From Pelotomaculum propionicicum (GTDB lineage: Bacteria; Bacillota; Desulfotomaculia; Desulfotomaculales; Pelotomaculaceae), in NCBI RefSeq assembly GCF_004369225.1, contig NZ_QFFZ01000023.1:1-54074 (forward strand): a DNA stretch of 54,074 nucleotides, in the 5' to 3' direction. The notes under the pieces are model-generated. The model was not told where the DNA came from. It saw only the letters and a list, made by a program, of their open reading frames with translations, and did no database searches. Shown one piece after another: positions 50,960 to 54,074 of this stretch. The number at the start of each line of letters is the position of its first letter. Position 1 is the first letter of the stretch. The translations under genes and the position numbers were made by a program.

Positions 50960-51988
50960 TTGATGGCAGAACAACTGGCCCTTATAAGGACCGAAGACCA
51001 GCAGCCGGACATGGCCGGCTGGGCGATGGAACGGAGAATGTTGTGGAAGTTGACGAAGGAAAACGGCACCAAGTCCACCACCATCGGCAGGGCGATAGGT
51101 TACGACGGCTCCGCCGTGCGGCGGTACCTGAATGAACCGGGATATAAGGCATCGCCCGAATTCCTGGCCAAGCTCCGGGAATACCTCATCGGCGTCGGGT
51201 TTTGGGAAGAGGAAGACGGCTCCGAAGAGCCGGCGGAATACAAGACCAGCATACAGGAGATGGCTTTCATTGAGACTGAGTCGGCCCGCCGGGCATGGTT
51301 TGTAATGAATAACTCCATGGAAATGAAGGACTTCGGTATGATTTGCGGACCCAGCGGCTGCGGGAAAACCTACGCCGTCAAACAATGGATGCAGGACAAT
51401 CCGGGCCGGGCGGTACTTATCACCGCCAACGGGCGCATGGCCTGCAAGGCGATTGTCAAGCGCATTGCCAAGGCCCTGGAGATTCGTTCATATGGCGACA
51501 CCGACACACTGATTGAGATTGTGAGGGACGAACTGACCACCCACCCGCGCCTGATTATCATCGACGAGGCCGACCAGCTGAAGAGTATCGCCAAGTTTGA
51601 GCTGCTGCGGAGCGTTTACGACGAATGCGACGGCGCCGGCTCCCCCATCGGCATCGTGCTGATAGGCAACGAAGATCTTTCCAGGTTCATCCTCCAGGCC
51701 GCCGTGGACCGGGAAGAGCTGTCCCGCATTCACAACCGGTTCGGGGCGCACCAGAAACTGGACATGCCGAGCCGCCAGGAGGCCGAGCAGCTGCTGGAAG
51801 GGTACAACCTGACACCCAAGGCCAAGGAGCAGCTGATCAACATCGCCAGGAACAAGCGCCGGGGCGGCATCCGCGTATTAAGAAAGGTTATGGCCATCCT
51901 GCTGGGTGCAGTGGGCGGCGGCCAGATCACCGAGGAGCACGTCCTGTCCGAGGCTCTGGCCAGGTCAGTGTTAAGTCTGAACGCTTAA
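50960..51988 (+). CDS. Mu-like B ATPase (target-DNA activator)
   Basis: This 342-aa AAA+ protein corresponds to MuB. The N-terminal 80 residues hold a helix-turn-helix (TIGRAIGYDGSAVRRYLNEPG). Walker A is CGPSGCGKTYAVKQW near 134-148 and Walker B LIIIDEADQLK near 194-204. The C-terminal helical domain (RRGGIRVLRKVMAILLGAV) is typical. MuB coats target DNA and stimulates A. AAGGAGGGG precedes the ATG. Confidence 0.9.
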   Translation: MMAEQLALIRTEDQQPDMAGWAMERRMLWKLTKENGTKSTTIGRAIGYDGSAVRRYLNEPGYKASPEFLAKLREYLIGVGFWEEEDGSEEPAEYKTSIQEMAFIETESARRAWFVMNNSMEMKDFGMICGPSGCGKTYAVKQWMQDNPGRAVLITANGRMACKAIVKRIAKALEIRSYGDTDTLIEIVRDELTTHPRLIIIDEADQLKSIAKFELLRSVYDECDGAGSPIGIVLIGNEDLSRFILQAAVDREELSRIHNRFGAHQKLDMPSRQEAEQLLEGYNLTPKAKEQLINIARNKRRGGIRVLRKVMAILLGAVGGGQITEEHVLSEALARSVLSLNA

Positions 51989-52005
51989 ATAATGGAGGGT
52001 CGTGA

Positions 52006-52209
52006 ATGAAACTTTATATTAAAAACCAGCTTTTAAGCACCATTGAGTTTTGTTGTGGACAAAAGGAATATAAACTTGAGCCGGAGCAGGAAATTACCAT
52101 CGAGGCGCAAGACGAAGATTATCTTTACTTCGATACCCTAAAAGGGAGATGTCCGATAGGCTTTCCTTGTAAGATGATGAAAAAGCAAGACATTAAAAAA
52201 GGAGGTTGA
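52006..52209 (+). CDS. Small acidic prophage protein
   Basis: This 67-aa protein (MKLYIKNQLLSTIEF ... AQDEDYLYFDTLKGRC) follows GGAGGG. It is beta-rich with two cysteines. No family is recognised. It sits between B and Gam, in the region of small early genes of Mu. Confidence 0.55.
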   Translation: MKLYIKNQLLSTIEFCCGQKEYKLEPEQEITIEAQDEDYLYFDTLKGRCPIGFPCKMMKKQDIKKGG

Positions 52210-52213
52210 TTCT

Positions 52214-52702
52214 ATGGCAAGGGTGCGCATAGAAAACAGGCTGAACAACTGGGACGATGTAAACGCCTGTATGCGGGAAATTGGCGAGTGTCAAATGACA
52301 CTGGAAGACATTGAAAATGAGATGAATGGCCGGATCAACGACATCAAGGCGGCCGCCGAGAAGGAGGCCAAGCCCCTGCAGGAGCGGATCGAGCGCCTGG
52401 GGCTGCAGATTAAAGACTTCGTGGAGATGCACCGGGACGAAATCAAGGGCAAGACCAAGGAATTGAACTTCGGCTTTACCGGCTTCAGGCGCAGCACCAA
52501 AATCCTAATTAAGAACATCAAGTCCACCATAGCCGCCTTGAAGGCCAAGGGCATGACAGACTGCCTGAAAATAACGGAATCCATCCTGAAAGATAAGCTG
52601 AAAGACTACCCGGAGGACATGATTGTCTCCGTCGGGGCCACCAAGAAGGTGGAGGATGCGTTCTGGTACGAGATTAACAGGGAAAAATTGAAAGCCAACT
52701 AA
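52214..52702 (+). CDS. gam: Mu Gam-like host-nuclease inhibitor
   Basis: This 162-aa protein matches the phage Mu Gam family, which binds DNA ends and shields them from exonucleases, a relative of Ku. It begins with NRLNNWDDVNACMREIG, has a long helix (QMTLEDIENEMNGRINDIKAAA), and the conserved GFTGFRRSTKILIKN segment followed by AFWYEINREKLKAN. An AAAGGAGG ribosome site precedes it. Length is typical. Confidence 0.9.
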   Translation: MARVRIENRLNNWDDVNACMREIGECQMTLEDIENEMNGRINDIKAAAEKEAKPLQERIERLGLQIKDFVEMHRDEIKGKTKELNFGFTGFRRSTKILIKNIKSTIAALKAKGMTDCLKITESILKDKLKDYPEDMIVSVGATKKVEDAFWYEINREKLKAN

Positions 52703-52705
52703 AGC

Positions 52706-52734
52706 CGAACCCCCCGGGGGTGCCCCGGGGTTCG
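52706..52734 (+). terminator. Strong hairpin after gam
   Basis: CGAACCCC pairs with GGGGTTCG around a G/C-rich middle, four bases past the gam stop. It lacks a U-tract, so it may slow transcription or protect the mRNA end. Confidence 0.45.
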
Positions 52735-52820
52735 CGGGGAATGGCCTCCCCCGCCTGATGACCGCGAGAGCGGGCCGGGACAGTCCGGCGGCAGGCCAAA
52801 AAAGGAGGTGGGTTTATAGG

Positions 52821-53390
52821 GTGCAGACAAGTCTTCATTCCCGGGAGCGCTATTGTGAACGGGTGCTGGGCATTCCTCCGGAGGAGATAAAGGCCTACCT
52901 GGAAGAGAATAGCGCCCAGGTGGAAAAGGCAGTGCTGAACATGCTGGACGAAGCGGAACTTATCATGGTGAAGGACGGCAAGGAATACCGCCTAATGGAT
53001 TTATTCCTACTAGTGGCGGCCGGCCAGACGGTGGTGACCGTGGTTAAAAGCGACTACGGCTTCGACGAAGATATGAACCGCCAGATCGTGCAGCATCTAC
53101 TGGAAAAGGTGCGGGCGCTGCGGCAGGAGCTACACGAAAAAACGGAAAGCGCCTTACAGTGCCAGGCGGCCATTAAGGCCGAAGCGGAAGCGCTGGACCA
53201 GGAGATTAAAAGTCTGGAGAGCAAGATTAAGGAAAAGCAGGCCTTGCGCCGGCAGCTGGTGGCCCGGTCGGACGGCATCGAGGCGGAACTGGACGCTTTG
53301 AACAAGCTTATCGACCAGGAGAGCACCAAGCTGATCTATTCCACAGCCTATAAGCTGGAGGAACTGCGCAATGGCAAAAAACGGGCCTGA
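52821..53390 (+). CDS. Coiled-coil prophage protein
   Basis: A GTG at 52821 after AAAGGAGGTG gives 189 aa; an upstream ATG at 52758 has no ribosome site. The N-terminus is LHSRERYCERVLGIPPEEI; the C-terminal half is a long coiled coil (AEALDQEIKSLESKIKEKQ, EAELDALNKLIDQESTKL). Family unknown; possibly a structural or regulatory early protein. Confidence 0.6.
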   Translation: MQTSLHSRERYCERVLGIPPEEIKAYLEENSAQVEKAVLNMLDEAELIMVKDGKEYRLMDLFLLVAAGQTVVTVVKSDYGFDEDMNRQIVQHLLEKVRALRQELHEKTESALQCQAAIKAEAEALDQEIKSLESKIKEKQALRRQLVARSDGIEAELDALNKLIDQESTKLIYSTAYKLEELRNGKKRA

Positions 53391-53403
53391 TGGGGGTTGA
53401 TCT

Positions 53404-53847
53404 ATGAATCCACAAGAATGGAAAGAGGTTGAAAAGAGCCTGGAAAATTTCTGGTCACCTGTCAGTCTCAAGTGCGATGGATACGAGGTTACTTTTGTTT
53501 TAAGGCGCATCAGTCAAATGAAAAACGGCATAGTGGTCTTTGTGAATGGTGTATTTGAATTAAGGTGGCTGCTTGAAGACTGCGAGGAGCGGCGCCGCTT
53601 CTTATGTCCAATGGAAATATACGTATACTCCAAGAAACAGCGAGAAGGACTTAAAAAGTTCTCCAAAAAGCTGCGCAAGAGTGTGGGACTGCCTGATCCG
53701 GATACGAAGCACACTTATTACCGCTTCTACTGGACGTCGTTTATAAGCCTGAAGAAACATCTCATAAAGAACAACAAGTCCATTGAGCTAGTCCGGGGAG
53801 GTCAAGACGATGGCAGCCAAAAAGAACAGGCCGTACACGGAGGATGA
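53404..53847 (+). CDS. Hypothetical prophage protein
   Basis: This 147-aa protein has a GGGGGTTGAT ribosome-site-like lead. It is basic (KKFSKKLRKSV, KKHLIKNNK) with a beta-rich start (GYEVTFVLRRIS, NGIVVFVNGVFEL) and aromatic YYRFYWTSF. No family is recognised. Its end overlaps the next gene by 38 bases. Confidence 0.6.
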   Translation: MNPQEWKEVEKSLENFWSPVSLKCDGYEVTFVLRRISQMKNGIVVFVNGVFELRWLLEDCEERRRFLCPMEIYVYSKKQREGLKKFSKKLRKSVGLPDPDTKHTYYRFYWTSFISLKKHLIKNNKSIELVRGGQDDGSQKEQAVHGG

Positions 53848-54074
53848 GAAGGCCCTAATGAAGCACCTGAAAGCCAAATTGACCCAGGCTGGAGTGACCA
53901 AATACCCCGCCGACTGGCACTTAAAGCAGCTGACCATAGCCCGGCGGATGCTGGCCGGCGAGAACGCCCCCACCGTGGCCCAGTGGCAGGCATGTATGGA
54001 TTGGGCCTTTGCGGATGAATTCTGGTGCGATAAGGTCGACCACCTGGCGCGGGTGGAAGGACTGTGGGCGAAAT
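53810..54074 (+). CDS. Hypothetical prophage protein, partial at window end
   Basis: An ATG after GGGGAGG opens 88 codons that run off the window: MAAKKNRPYTEDEKALMKH, QAGVTKYPADWHLKQLTIARR and QWQACMDWAFADEFWCDK. It is a tryptophan-rich helical protein of the type seen in Gram-positive phage early regions. Family not recognised. Confidence 0.6.
   Translation, partial: MAAKKNRPYTEDEKALMKHLKAKLTQAGVTKYPADWHLKQLTIARRMLAGENAPTVAQWQACMDWAFADEFWCDKVDHLARVEGLWAK

Overview
The window most likely comes from an anaerobic, Gram-positive Firmicute of the Desulfotomaculum/Pelotomaculum type (Peptococcaceae and relatives). The evidence is a 2-hydroxyacyl-CoA dehydratase subunit with its activator, an XdhC maturation factor, a spore-former-type SH3/AMIN/amidase_3 cell-wall hydrolase, strong AGGAGG ribosome sites, and mixed ATG/GTG/TTG starts. 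This is inference from gene content, not a database match.

Region 1 (1-18.4 kb) is mostly ordinary chromosome. It begins with wreckage: a truncated RelE-like toxin with an intact promoter/operator, and the tail of a SWIM zinc-finger gene. tRNA-Arg(UCU) and tRNA-Gly(UCC) follow. A leftward operon-like run comes next: dehydratase subunit, activator, metallo-hydrolase, RNase PH, XTP/dITP pyrophosphatase and YfcE-like phosphoesterase. Then come an amidase, a permease/SCP2/dehydrogenase operon, small metabolic genes, a possible structured RNA (12.6-12.87 kb), a PilZ protein and XdhC.

Region 2 (18.5-45.8 kb) is an accessory island. It opens with a VapBC-like pair, a block of short transposase-site-like repeats and a frameshifted dynamin GTPase. 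An Mrr-type restriction enzyme follows. The centrepiece is a 16.7 kb leftward operon (38505 to 21823) whose genes nearly all overlap or abut. In transcription order it encodes a 190-aa nuclease-like protein, an 1840-aa DEAD/DUF1998-type helicase with a C-terminal Vsr-like domain, a 951-aa SNF2 helicase, a 1673-aa PglX/DrmMI-like adenine methyltransferase, a 687-aa SMC/ABC-like ATPase, and an amber-interrupted paralogue of the ATPase C-terminal half. This resembles DISARM and Druantia parts in a combination I do not recognise as a named system. The operon sits between two copies of an imperfect ~120-bp direct repeat (21573-21690 and 39343-39461). To its right are an XRE regulator fused to a DUF499-like tail and a divergent Tn7-like transposition module: fused TnsA-TnsB, TnsC and a short TniQ. 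No CRISPR array or cas gene is visible.

Region 3 (45.8 kb to the end) is the early region of a Mu-like transposable prophage: XRE repressor leftward, then a divergent early promoter, a Ner-like regulator, a free DnaB N-terminal domain, transposase A, ATPase B, Gam and several small genes. It runs off the end of the window. Two transposition machineries (Tn7-like and Mu-like) therefore lie side by side next to a large defence operon.
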